In this document: positions 11,600 to 25,800 of the stretch, one piece after another
Position numbering within the stretch: the first letter of the stretch is position 1
Layout of the letters: each line of letters starts with the position of its first letter
Origin: Vigna angularis
Lineage: Eukaryota; Streptophyta; Magnoliopsida; Fabales; Fabaceae
Assembly (NCBI RefSeq): GCF_016808095.1
Contig: NC_068976.1
Location: forward strand, 18,756,371 to 18,820,370
DNA: 64,000 nucleotides
Direction of reading: 5' to 3'
Translations under genes and position numbers: made by a program
Notes under the pieces: model-generated
The model's input: the letters and a program-made list of their open reading frames with translations, nothing else
What the model was told of the DNA's origin: nothing
The model's database searches: none

Positions 11600-14500
11600 A
11601 TTGTTACAGATAAAAAAAATAATTAGTTTAATATTAGGTAATTTAGCTTTTAAAAAATAAAAGTTAATTTATGTCTTGTATATGATCCTAGAAACGCCTT
11701 CTTCAAATAGCCGAATGGCAGTTGATCATAAAAACTTTTGATTTTAATCAAGTTTTTTATTTTTATTATGTAAGTGAATTCACTCCTACTTTATTGTTTG
11801 TAATTATTTTATTGGCTTTTGATAATCACTTTCTTAAAAAATCAATTTTTTTTATTGAGGAGATGATTTAAATAAATCATTTTTTATATAATAAACACCT
11901 TATTGAAAGATTGTAAATGTCCTATCTTTTGAATGTTCCATCACATAATTATAAATTTTTTTTCTCATTAATGGTTAATTTTTTATTTTTTTTACTTTTA
12001 GAATTCTCATTTTTGTAATAATGTTTCTGTTTTAAATAATAAATTTATCGATTTATCGATTTTTTACAAGGTGTTTAACTTTTTCATATAGACTTAAATT
12101 TATGGATATTTTTTTTTATAAAGTGTTCAGTTAGAAGTTTAACATCTTCTTTCACAGTGGTACATTTTTTAAATAAAATATATGATCCTTGGTAATGATC
12201 TTATTATACTCAAAATGTAAGTGAACAAATTTGAACATGCCATGGAATGAAATCAAACATAAAAACTTACAATCTAATTGATTTGAGATCATATTTGCTC
12301 ACTCCTACAGTTGCGTAGAACTACTTATTAGCAAGAATAGCTTTATTATTTGATATAACTGAAGAAAAAAAAATACTACAAAATGAGTAACATAATTTAA
12401 AATGTCATGGTAGAAGCTATACTTTAAATTAGATTGTGAGAAAAATATTTAAACTTACCACCTACCATATGATAATAAATTAACAATTGATAAAAACATC
12501 AACAAAGTTTCCCATAACAAACTATTCAACTCTATGCCATCCCATGTGAATTTACATAAAGAGAAATTATGTTAGGAGTGCAGAAATATTCATTAGACTA
12601 ATAAATTAATGATATATTTTATCATTTAACTGTCATCATTTAAAGTTATTTTTTTTATAACGTGTACATATTTTATCATTTTTTACTATTAGTTGTTTTC
12701 ATTCTTTAAAATAGATCATACAAATAACATATCATAAAAAATTTGTCAAAAACTAAAAAAATATGCCATTTTTTTTAAACTATCACTAGATAGAAATTTG
12801 ATTGATCGGTAAAGTATTTGAAAATTAAGATGATTGATATTAAAAGATGTGAAAAAAAAATATTTGATAAAATTTATAAATAATTATAATTAGTAGTAAA
12901 ATGTGTTTAATAAATATTTTATCAACATTATTTTTCATTTTAGACATTTCAAAGTCCTTAAAATTTCATATCATAACATTTTTTTTAAGTAGAGTGGAAA
13001 TAAATATTTTCCAAATTCAGACATAAGCCGGCCGAACTTAACCTGTTTGAAAATATTCGGCCCATTTCAGCGATCCAGTATTCCCTAGCAAGAATCATTA
13101 GCCATTTTATTTGTAAGAGAACACAGTTTTCTGAAACTAATGGGATGAACCAAAATGCACAAACGAATAACAAATGGAAATTATTTATATATTCCATTAT
13201 ACATAGATAGAACATTTAATAATATAATGAAATAATTTAATTAAATAATTTAATTTTGATAAATACAAAATGATTTATTTATTTAATAAAATAAATAATT
13301 AAATTATTACTCTTTCTTTTTAAATTATTACATACTTTTATATTTTAAAATAAATATCACAGTTTTTTAATATCATTATTACAAAGTTACATGTACTTTT
13401 GAAATTACATTATTTTAATATAATAAAAATGTAAATATAAAAAGGAAGGACATATATTAACCAGTTTTAACTATTTTACCAAATTATTTTTGGATAAATT
13501 AAACCATTTCTTCAAGTCAGAATTTTAACTTACAATATATTGATATTTATATAAAGAATAGTTAGAAAATATAATTTGTTTTGTTCTCAACTCAATTCTA
13601 TATTCTAATCATAGTGATATTAATACATTTTTGTGATATTAATACATTTTTGTGATAGTAAATTGACATTAAACATTGCACCATAATTATAATGTGTTTT
13701 AGAAAAGAAAATTCAAAAATAATCACACACATAAATAGTATATATATATTTAGAGAGAGAGAGAGAGAAACATATTTCTTAAAAGATATATAAGTTTAGG
13801 AAGCAACATATTTGTACCATTCAATTAATATGTAAATAAGATGATAATTGAATACATGGTATAAGTATAACCTTCTCCAAAGTTCAATCTCATGACATCT
13901 CACAATTTTGTTTCTCTAATAATATAGCATTTACGTTAAAAAAAAAAAACTGATTGAGTTTTATAAAATTTGTGGAACATCTTATTTATGAGAATAATCT
14001 TTTATGTATATATGTTTGTTGAGAAAAGTAGGCTTTGATATCAAAGTTGTCCTTTTCTTTTTCAATTTCAAATTAATGTTTTATAGATTAAATAAAAAAT
14101 GTTAAAATGATTATAATATATTATTTTGTAATTAAGTAATCCAAATATCAAATTTATCACTAAACAAATGATAAAGTTGATCATTTTATCACTTAGAGTG
14201 AAAGATTCTACGATAATAAAAGTTTTGTTAATGTGAAATGAAATTAGTTTTTTTTTCTTGAATTAATTATATTAATTTAGTTATATTTATTGATATATTA
14301 TAAAAAATTTAAAAATGTGAATTGTATTAATTCATTTAACAGATCATATTAACACAAATCATATGTATCTAATATTTCATATGGTATAACACCCTCTTAT
14401 GATTTTTTTTTCTAAAGTATAATATATGATATTGATATATCTAAATGTGTCTAGAATACAATTCTATAACAACATAATAACATTCACCATTCCCCAAATA

Positions 14501-16589
14501 TTACTAGAATGTTTAGTCATAATGGATTGCACGAAGAACTACACTATTATGTGTCACACCACTGCAAAAGAAAAAAAAAAGACATGGTGATCAATGTCGG
14601 AGTGTAGCAGTGACAACCTTATTCACTGAGAAGGAGTGGCATCTGATAAACAAGAAAAAAAAGATCTTAGGACCAAAAATTAGTTACTTTAAACTTACAA
14701 TGAAAATCAAAGAAATTGAAACAGTTTCTTCTCTATTGATTTTTTACTTCATCAATAATTTTGAACAAAAACTGTATACTTTCGTTTAGTTATTTTCTTT
14801 TCTTTCATTTAATTTCATTATCTGAAATTTTCTGCATACATGTTTTTGTTTTGTCCATTTTACTGTATAAGACAAGTTCAATTAAGGAAGAGATGTGAAT
14901 AAGAACAGGTGTTGGTGGTACTACTAAGCAATGCAATTCTCACCTTAAATAAATATATATATATATATATATATATAAAAAGCAGGAAAATAATTGTTTA
15001 TTGAAAATTGAATTAAAAGTATAAAATTGATTTAAAATTAAAAATATCGAAAAGGAAAGATAATATATTTTGAGGTTGAGTGACCGCACTAAACCTTTTT
15101 CCTTTGACCATTTCTACTTTGACTTCAGCTTTTCTCTGTGAATGGACTGCAATATGATATCTGTGTTGGTCTGTAGTCTGTTCTGATTTTGAATGTTCAT
15201 AGTGCATGTAAACATTGTACTTGATGTACCTTAACCTGTAACATGAATTCAATTCAATAGTATCAACAATTTATGTAACTGTCATTTTTGCTCTTCCTAA
15301 CAACAAACCAGTACTATAAATTTCCCTCCCAATTAATACTTTCTTCTTAAGTACAAAGATTATAACTTTTTAAACCCAACAGTACAATCATCTCTTTTTC
15401 TTTTCTACTTCATAATCAAATATTAATATTTCTTTTTATTATCAACAATTTTACTTTAATGAAATTCATCAATATAATTAATGAAACATAGTTTAATCCT
15501 GTCTAATATTTTTAAATTATTTTATTCTTGAAAAAACAAAAAAGTAGTGCTTTGTTTCCGTGTACCATGTAGAAGTTGTAGTGCTTACTCTATTTTATGC
15601 CATGTGATATATATTTATATATATATATATTAAAGTCTTGGGTATGCTACTATCACTACATTGACTAATAAACTGATGACAAAATAAAAGAGTGTTGTTC
15701 ACGTAACTTAGAGAAAATCATAGTACAACAATATTCTAGTTTTAGCTAGGCTATTACCACTAAATGACAAAAACTTATCATTGTGCGTAGAACTGATGAA
15801 AATGACTATGTGGTTATGAAAACATTTGATACTTTACATTCATATACAAGGGTGAAATAAATCTTAAAATTTTCATTTACAGATAATACTTTAAAAGTGG
15901 TTTTGTCATGTAGCCTTTTTGTAAGTTAAAGGTTTCTCCTGTGTAGACACAATAAAGATAAGTGTCTCGGGTAGAACTTTTTGTCCATGCTTAATACACA
16001 AATGCATGAACCTGTTATGATAAGATATAGTTTTATTCCTTATATTTAAACATAAAAGTAAGATTAGTTATTCAAAGGTCTGATATATTTATATTTTTGA
16101 ATTTTAAAAATAATAAATATATTTATTTTAATTTAATGATATTGTTTTTTAAATGATATAAATAATTTAAACTTTAATTTAAAATGTAATTTGATATGTG
16201 AATCTATAATAAACTTTATAAGATTGAAATAAATTTAAAATTTATTTTTTAATATGATATCATAATAAATTTGAGTGATTTTTAGGTTTATTGTTATATT
16301 TACTATTAAATTATTATCAAATTATCTATTAATCTTTAATTTTATACAAGAGTTTCATATTCATTGAACATAAAATAAATATAAGTATAAGTCTTATCTT
16401 AAAAATCGATTTTAAAATTGATTTAAACTTACTTTTAACATATATCTATTTGCTCTTAAAATTTCAACACTAAAATGTATAAAAGACATAAATGAAGTTT
16501 AAAAAATAAAAAATATATTTGACCTATTTTAAAGCATTAAATAAAGAAAAACTTTGGTTATTAAAATGAGAATTGATTCTTGAGAAGAT
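11600..16589. other. AT-rich intergenic DNA
   Basis: Nothing gene-like is visible. Small repeats include a 19-bp unit duplicated in tandem near 13613-13652 (GTGATATTAATACATTTTT), a GA run near 13754-13768 and a TA run at 14953-14976. Short open frames on both strands have AT-noise composition. Confidence 0.6.
14953..14976. repeat. (AT)n microsatellite
   Basis: An uninterrupted AT run of about twelve units in intergenic DNA. Confidence 0.9.
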
Positions 16590-16599
16590 GATGATATGA

Positions 16600-16800
16600 A
16601 GAAGGGAGAGAAAAAGAGACAGAAGCTGACAGCTCTACTACTGCTCTCTAGTGCCTAGTCTCTCCTTCTGCTGTTGTTGCAGCTGCTTTTGCCTGCCTTC
16701 TTCTGCCATAGGCATAGCTGCTTGCCAGCCACCCAGTTCTGCTTTCCTTTCTGCTATCCATGGCTTCCATTGCCTCACCATGGCACTCCCTTCAAGACAT
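16600..16800. repeat. CT/GC-richer segment sharing a 28-bp block with 34860-34887
   Basis: Positions 16639-16666 match 34860-34887 at 27 of 28 bases (TACTGCTCTCTAGTGCCTAG with one G/C difference, then TCTCTCCT). Weaker similarity extends on both sides: GACAGAAGCTGACAG against GACAGATGATGATAG upstream, and a CATAGCTGCT-like stretch downstream. The segment stands out from its AT-rich surroundings. It may be a relic of a duplicated transcript leader or a dispersed repeat. Its function is unknown. Confidence 0.4.
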
Positions 16801-17767
16801 CTATGTATTACATGTTATGTTTCTTTTTCTCTCTCTTTAATGTTTTAAATTTCCATGGAAACAAACAACAACAAGAAAGAAGAGTGGTGTTGTTCTGTTT
16901 GCCCACGTGATTAAGAATTTAAGACCAGAATCTTGCATGCCTGCGTTTTTTTGGACTTAAATGTTCCTCTTCTTCTGATCACCATTCTCTCTTCTTCATC
17001 TTTACCATTTGCCTCTCACCTCTTCCACCACCACTCACACCTCCAACACCCACCAACCATCTCAGCATTTAATTTATTCATACAGGAGACAGCTCAATGT
17101 TTCCTCTACATTAAATACTCTTTTCTTTTATTTAATAATTATATTCTAATCACTTTTTCTTTTCGTATCTCCTACAATATATCTATATACATATACATAA
17201 AAGAAATCTCTTCATTTATGAATGCTTTCTATTTATAATATAATATAAACAACACATCTCTATGCACTTCTAGTCTACTTTTAGATCAATTGTCTTAAAA
17301 TTCAATTTTGATATATTTCTAATTTTACTTTCACTAAAAGTGATTATTATTTCTATTAAGCACAAAGGTTAAACTATATTTTATATTAAAAAAATCAAAT
17401 TTTGAGACATCTTAAAACAATGTTTTAGTTTGTGTGTTCTTTTTATTTATTTTTATTAGCAATAAAAAAATTATAAACAGTGTAAAATAATTGGTTTTAT
17501 TCATTTTTTAACAAATATTGTTAATCACATTATTAGAAAATTATTACTAACGGTTATTTTTTTCTAAAACAACTACAAAGTACATATATTAGAGGAATTA
17601 ATAAAAGTAGATAAAAAAGTTAATGTTTTATAAAAGTTAATATCAATTCCTTTTAAATGATATTTTATATTAAAAATCTGAGACAATGACAAAATAGAAA
17701 GAAAATGTCATCCCAAATATAAAATTTTAAAGTTCAAACTCTAACTAAGAGGTCTACAGTTCAATCT

Positions 17768-18482
17768 TGTACCGTAGGATACCTGAATCCACTAAACGGT
17801 CGACAAATAACCCAATCGACCGTCCACTGGGCTTTCTTATGTTCGTATCACTTACAGTTTGATGTCGACTACTTGGTGATCGACACATAACCCAATTGAC
17901 CATTTTCTGGGTCTTCTTATGTTCGACGTCGACCACTTGGTGATCGACACAGTGATGTCATGACAAAATGCTCGCACGACAGTTCGCATAGTTACATCAG
18001 TACATAAGGCGCTCGACATATAATGAGCGATATCTTCAACTTAAAAGGTGTAACGATTAGAAGTTACCAATTACGAATATCGGTCAATGCCATAAATCAC
18101 GGGAATAAACTGACCCAGTATCAGACACGATCTAGCGGTTATAACTTCCAGATAGTAAACTCCGGTAACCATCCGGACTTTCAGGTAAACGGTTTATTTT
18201 ACTGTTTTAAATATGAATATCACACCAGAAAAAAAGGTACGTTTTTCCCTTTAGAGAAATTAAGAGAGATAAATTATTATTCTTCTTGATCACTTTGAAC
18301 TGAAAAGATTGGGGACATCCCTTTTCTGACTTGAGCATCGGAGTGCCTTTGCAGGTACCCAGTCCATTTTTCCTCTCAGAGAGCATAACACAGGAAGAGA
18401 AATACAACAGTAACGGCATCACAGGAAAGAGCAGTTGAGATTTGCTAGGTTCGTTTCTCGGTTCCATATCCATACTGAAACA
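17768..18482 (+). mobile_element. Solo LTR, Ty3/gypsy-like (715 bp)
   Basis: The sequence starts TGTACCGTAGG, ends CATACTGAAACA and is flanked by the exact 5-bp duplication AATCT (17763-17767 and 18483-18487). Near its end it contains CTTGAGCATCGGAGTGCCTT followed by TGCAGGTACCC, a word familiar from the U5 part of plant Ty3/gypsy LTRs, which also fixes the orientation. The first 190 bp hold two diverged copies of a segment containing CGACACATAACCCAAT-type sequence and TTCTTATGTTCG. No internal region is attached, so this is a solo LTR. Confidence 0.75.
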
Positions 18483-19787
18483 AATCTTATGACAAGTGAA
18501 GATAATTTTGACTGTTAGTATGTAGTATATATTTAATGGTCTGTGTTTCTTTCTCCATGTAATCAACATAAGATTATTATTTATTAATATGTAAATTTAA
18601 ATTAATTAATTAATTAAATAGTAGCTTTTTTAATATTTTTTAATCATAAGCAATTAAAAAAACATATTAGATTCCTTTTCTTTATCTCCTGTACATCTTA
18701 ATCTATTCTATAATAAAAAAAATATTATCAGCATTACAATTTTTTTTTTACAAAAGCTTAATCAAATTATTTCTATGTAATGTTAATACAATTACAAGTA
18801 AACTAACAAATGGTAACTAACATCATACATAATAGTAAAGAGAATTATTAACTAGTAACGTGTAACCTCATTAGTTTATTTGGTTTAGAATATTGTGACA
18901 TTTTGAAATATTTATGTCTTTCAACGTAAAATTGTAATCTTATTTAATCATTACATAATAAAAATAAATTATCATTAGTGATATAAGAGATGAGCTTAAA
19001 ATATGCATTTTTTTCTGTTTGACTTGCATGGTTTTTATATAGATTACAAAATAAAGTATATTTTTATAATTAAAATAAGATAATAAAATAAATTAACAAA
19101 GTGGAATGAGTTTATCAACATATTAGATAGTGATTTGGAGGCATATAATGAAATTAGATGGAGATTGTGAAGTTGTTTAAACACAAAGAAGCAAATATAT
19201 GATGATTCACATTTATAGGTTCCACTTATGTTTGAACAATTATGCACACTTCCTTATAACACAAAACATCCTCTTTCCTTTATGTTTGTGAGACTTAGTT
19301 TTGCTCACTTTTCCTAATCATTTGTTCATTTATTTTATGAAGTATTGGGTAGGAGACATGCCTACATACAGTTGCACAGAAATACAGTTACTATTGTTTT
19401 ATTTACTCAGTGTGTCTTTTTATATTTGAATCGGTAATATTTAATTTTGTAGTCCTTAATCAAGTTTATTGTTAATTTCTTTTTATGTTTCTTTTGTCAT
19501 AAAAGAGATATTTTTATATTTTAATAATTACACAATTTTTATTTTATCTCATGTTTTTTTTAAATATGTGATAACTAGTATGTTTATTTGAAAAGAGATT
19601 ATTCTCATTGACTCTATACAATTAAGATTTAGTTGCACAACATTTATCGTCTCACAACAAATCAAAAATAAGTTAAAAATTTGAAACATCCCATCAGATA
19701 GAAGACAAGTTTGTTAAGTTTAAATAGTTTTATTATTATTTATTTTACAATAAAATTTATTTTTAATATGTATAAAATACAATAAAA

Positions 19788-19790
<3 letters not shown>

Positions 19791-19840
<50 letters not shown>
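19791..19840. repeat. (TA)25 microsatellite
   Basis: Fifty bases of uninterrupted TA dinucleotides, among the longest TA runs in the window. Confidence 0.95.
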
Positions 19841-19846
<6 letters not shown>

Positions 19847-22800
19847 TTTCAAAAACATATTTAAGAATACAAACTTCACTATGCTGAAAAAAAAATAAGA
19901 TAATTATGATATAAGTTTAATTTGAAGTTATATAAAAAAAATCAACTCTAAAATATCATATTCATTCTAAAAACTCAAAAAGTAATACAACAGTAGTCTA
20001 TTATTTTCATTTTATAATTTTATAATGAAGGTTCTGATTTTGAAAACATGTCTTGTCATATATTATAAGTGAAATTAAAATTTAATACCAAACTTATTCT
20101 CATAACTTCTTTTTGTATTCCAACAAATCCAATTCAGTACTTTATTTACATTACTTAAGTAGACCACATACATTATCGTAACTTAAGCATGCAATTTGTT
20201 AGACTAAAGATGAAATATAAAATTAATTTAATTATCATTTTTAAATTACTATTACTATATAGTCTTATGTGCACTTATGTCGTCTTATAAAATTAAGGGT
20301 TTTTATGATTCCAGTTGGATCAAATTATGACAAACCCATTTTTCAACCCAATAAAATATTAGTAAGTTTATATTTATCTTTTTATTAGTAGACACAACTC
20401 AACTATAAGATTAGGTCAACTGTTTAAAATTAATACCGTATAAATACTAAAACAATGAGAGTAAAACAAAAATGAAATAATTAATTTTCGTTATCTTACC
20501 TCCTACTTTATCTTTCTTTCATTTTGATATATATTTTTTTTCTAAGACTTTCATATGTTTGAATCTTATATGTCTTAAATTATGGTCACGCGTCTCAAGA
20601 ATTGTTCCAATTAAACAGTTTTTTTAGAACTTCTAGGTGTTCAATGTCTTTATTATTTAATTCTTTTCTTAAACAAAAAAAAAATTCTAAGTACAAGAAA
20701 TTTAATGATATGTCAATTATGGAAGAAAGTAGATATTAAACAAATATTTATGATGTAATAAAAATTGTTTAACTTCATTAGTTATCTAAGTCATTAAACT
20801 AAACTGAATTGTTATTGCATAAGTTGAGTTTTGAACTACTAAATTGAATAATATAGATATGATTATACTTTAAATTCACCCTTAGTCTATATTTAAGGTG
20901 TTAAATGTTTGATAAAATATGTTTAATGTAGGCTTTTCATAAAAAAAAAACCAGTAGATAATTTTAAAAAATATCCTTAAAGATATATATATATATATAT
21001 ATATATTCGTGGAGGTGGTAATTCATACATATGTGTGCATAGACATAGGTGAATAAGGAAATTATTTAATTATGAATTTCTTGTAGTGTTTTTCTTTTGA
21101 CTTACATTTGATTATGAATTTCTACTGTTGATGTTTTGGATACATGAATAAGCTTAGATGCATACTTTAGAAGTGCGTTTGATAAGGTGCAGAAACTGAA
21201 TTTCACCGTTATGTATTGTATATGAATTTTACCTTTATGAAATAATCTACTATGATTTTTTTAATACATAAATAAACTCATATGTAATTTTTTTATTGAA
21301 GGGACTCTTTATTAACTTTATTTTATTGCCAATTTTTATTTCAATCTTTTTTTTTCTATTTATCTTTTCTCAAAATAAAATACAAATGGAGTGTACAGGA
21401 AAAGAATATTAGTTAGGAAATAAATGGACAATTTGGTTGGAATTTGGATATAAGAACTGAATCATTAATCAATAATGAAAATTAATTTTAAAAAAATATT
21501 GGAAATAGTTAATTTGTTTATTATGTTTGGGAGAGTTGGTTCCAGGTTGGATCTCCCATGACTATGGAAGGTGGTCTCAGCATCACGAGATGCATTTCTG
21601 ATTCGGTGGTCAAAACTCCAGTGATCATATTTTGATTCTTTTCAAATCAAACAACGATTTGATGGCCACATAAAAAGATAAACACTTTTTACACATCACT
21701 GCACTCGACTCTATCCAATATCGTACTTTCCTTTCCACCCAATAATAAACTTTTCATGCACAAAATAAACAAATAATGCTTTTTTTACTTTCCACACCCG
21801 TGATTCCAGATCTAATGCTCTCTTTCTAATTATATTTCTCTTTCTAATTATATTTCTCTTTCATTCAAAATAATTAAACCTTTACTTTTTAACATTCACC
21901 AATACCTCAGATAATCAAAAGTATTTTAACTAAATTAATATCAATAATCACGATAAATATTAATGATTATATCTATATGCATATATCTATGATAATTATC
22001 TTGAAAATATTTGCACTTTCACGTGAAAATATAACCAGTTTTCTAAAATAATCAAGAGAAGAAAAACATGAAATCTTAACTTTGATACAAAACTTTCATA
22101 TTGGATTGTGATTGTTTATTTCTTATCAACCTCATAAAACATGCAATACCTTTACATGAAAAAACATACAAAACTTTTAAAGTTTACCTCCGTAGTTAAT
22201 AGTTGATTATAATAGATCTAGGTTTTCATGATATCATTTTGAATATAACATATAAAATTATTATATTATTTTATTTTTTCTTTGTATCAAATTACTGCTA
22301 AAGAAATTTGTTAATCACATCAATTCAATAAAATTAAGGAAATTTGTTAATATATTAATCCAATAAAACTAGTTCATAATCAATTCAATTTCCGTTATTC
22401 TCATGTTGAACATTAATCTTATCATTTATATGTCTTACTTGTAGTTTTAATGAATCATCATCATGTCTACATTCATATTCATCAATATAATAATCTGGCT
22501 TATACATTTGTATACATACACACAACAACATTTTAAAGTATCTATATGAATTATAAATAGATATATGTGAATTAAGGGAATAAATCCCACTTAAGTGACA
22601 TTTTTTTTTTCAGAATAGATCACGAATTCTTGTTCATGCTCTCTCGAGAATAGTTCAATCTACTCTTTGCTTGAACCTAGAAAACTAATGTTTAAATGTC
22701 CAATTTTTATTTTTATTTTTTAAAAATTAACATTTGTTATTGATGTTGAGATGCATACCATCACTTGATTTATTACATAAACTCATAATCCTGTATAAAT

Positions 22801-25800
22801 CACTTAAAAAGTATAATAAGTGATAAAAGTTACACACATAATACTTATCTAACATTTGCTTTTATATTTATAAAATTGTAGTTTTTATTAGCGCCACTTA
22901 TATGATTATTAATAACAATAGTAATATATTTATTTTCCATTTTTACTAAAATATTTTTTTCATCTTTCCATCTTCTTTTGTTTTTTTCTCCTTTAAATGA
23001 AATAAAATTGTAGAATAAAAAAGAAAAACACAGGTAGGATAAAATAAATTGTTAATGATGTTTGTATAATAAAAGAAAGTCTTAGAAAAAAAAAACTAGC
23101 TAGAAAATCGATTTCCAATTGCACCAGTATAACTTATAAGTTCAATTCGATTATTAAAACAAAAACAAATGTATAACAAAATAAAAGGTTAATATTTATA
23201 CAATGAAATAAAATCTTAGAATATAAAAGAAACATACTAGTTTGAGGATTCAATTTCTAATTGAACCACTGTAATCACTGAGTTCAATTAGATTACGGTA
23301 AGTAATATCTATATATTTTTCTACTGTGAGTTTTTTTTTATATAAAATATTTTATTATGCATGTTATTTATACTTATCAATTCTAAAATTAGAGTATTTA
23401 ATAAATAAAACATTACAGCGACATTTTATTCCATTAGACATCGACTACATAAATCATACAACATCCTTCACATTCCTTTAAAACCAAATATATTTTCATA
23501 ATAATATTTGTAGACAATAACATGCTTCTTTTGAATGAAAAAATAAATAAAGATAATAAATACAAAGTATTAAAAAAATTTCTCATTTGGTGTAAAAAAA
23601 AAGAAAGAGACAAAAATAATGTGCACAATTTTAGTATTAAATCCCACTAATATTAATATTTATACAGTTTTAGTACAGATACTGGTATGCTACTGTACGT
23701 ATAGTGTATGTATGCTTTACCTGAAGATTTATGTAGGATCTAAAGCTGCTTGAATGGTAACTTTCTGACGTACTTTCTCTGTTACTTTCACTATTTTCCA
23801 TTGTGTACCTTTTGTTTTTGGGGTTTTATTCTTTTCAATTCGATACTCTCAATAGTAATCAACAAATATATCAACCGGATAACCTAAAAAATGTTACACT
23901 GTCTCGCCAACCAGGTTATATAGGATAAGATTACCTTTTCTTTTTTTAGCCACCTTCAATTTTATAACATTTTTTATTCAATTAAACATTATGTAAAAAC
24001 TAAACTAGTTTTATTTAGAAAATATATATTCTCGTCAACAGGAATAAAATATTAAAAAAATGTGGATTAGATATGGAGGTAACATTTTAAAAAAAAAGTC
24101 TTAAAATTGATGTAAAAATGTAAAACTGACAAAAAATAGTATTAAAATCTCATAGAATGACTTCATTTTTCATCCTCTCGTTCTCAACCTGCATGCAATC
24201 CTTCTTTTCTTTATGTTTTTGTTCTACCTTTATACCTTATAATTTTTTTTTAAACTTGATTAACTCTGAAGTAACGGAAGAACTCATAAATAATTTCAAT
24301 TAAATGGTTTACCTCAAAGCTAATAAGTGCTGGATGTTCTTATTAGCTAGAAGTTTCGTAAGACAAAGGTATAAGATAAGAGAGATTATCTAGGCATGTG
24401 TATGAAGGGGGAAGGGAAGGATGAAAATATTGTTTGGACTTCAATTTACACTACTACAATTCTTTTAATTATCCATAAAATTTTCTTATAAATTTGTTAG
24501 TAAAATAAATTTTGTTGACCATGACTGATTAAATTTTTCAGTACATTGAAATTTGAATTGTTGATGAAATTATTGGTTAATAAATATTTGTTGGTGAAAT
24601 TTGTAAGATTTAATTAGTGATTTAATTTATTGGTTTAGTTCATTTTGGTCTATTTATTATTTTTGGGTTAATAATTTTGAGGCTTGAATCAATGCAAAAT
24701 AAAATATTCTTTTTTCTAACTTTAAATACAAGTATAAGTAAAATAACGTTTCAAAGTCTAATGACATATAAAATTTATTAACTTAACTATATTTAATACT
24801 ATTCTTGTAAAATTATTGTGACTTTGTAATATAAAGTGGTTTCGACAAACGAATACAAAAATAATTGATATATATCTACGAAAAATTCAATTACGATAAT
24901 GTTAAAGAAGATTCGCTATTGTATGCAAATGAGATCCTATTATTAGATTCTTCCAATTTGCCAATACATAGGGACAAAGGTGAGCATAAAACATTGAATC
25001 AAGTATCTCATTTTGGAAAAGTTATTTTTTAGACCATTGGATTTTTTTTTATAGACTCAATATCAATGTCTCTACAATTCAGTTAAAAAAAATTACGAAA
25101 ACATTATGTTTTATACGTGTTTTTGTTACATCAGAGAAACTAAACAAAACGATTTTTTTATGGATTAATAAAGTAATTTTAAAAAATACACTAATTTAGG
25201 CACATTTATCTGATTCATAAATTTTACTTATTATTAAATATTATATAATAACGAAAAATTTTATAAAAATTAGGTTATTCGGATTTATCTTCAGGTTGAT
25301 ATTTTCATTACATCCAAAGAAAGATAGCCAGAAAAAAATTCCTTGAATTAGCTAGCAATTTATATTCTTTTTCTCATGTTATATCGAAGAAGGATGTGAA
25401 ATTGATTACAATGACTATAACAAATTTTTATTTTTTTTTTATGTGCATTTTCTTATGTGATCCATGAAATTTTTTCACTGACCTTAAACTAATTAAAGAA
25501 CGTAAATTTTTTGCAGTTGGGAATGGAAGTTAGAAATAATATTTCTCCTTGAATAGAAAATGGAAGGGGACAAAGAGCAGAGGATAAAGATGTTATTCTA
25601 TTCAAAAGTTTCAAAGAATAAAAGGTAAAGGTGATAGGATTAGAATCTTGACTTCACGAAGATTTTGTAATGATGTAAAAGGGAAGAGACTGGGTCCAAT
25701 AACGGACTTGAATAAGTAAAAAGGTCCAACACTTTTTTCATTCTAAAGGTTATATAGTAACATTCAATTGAAACCTTATCTGATGAACACAAGTAAATAA

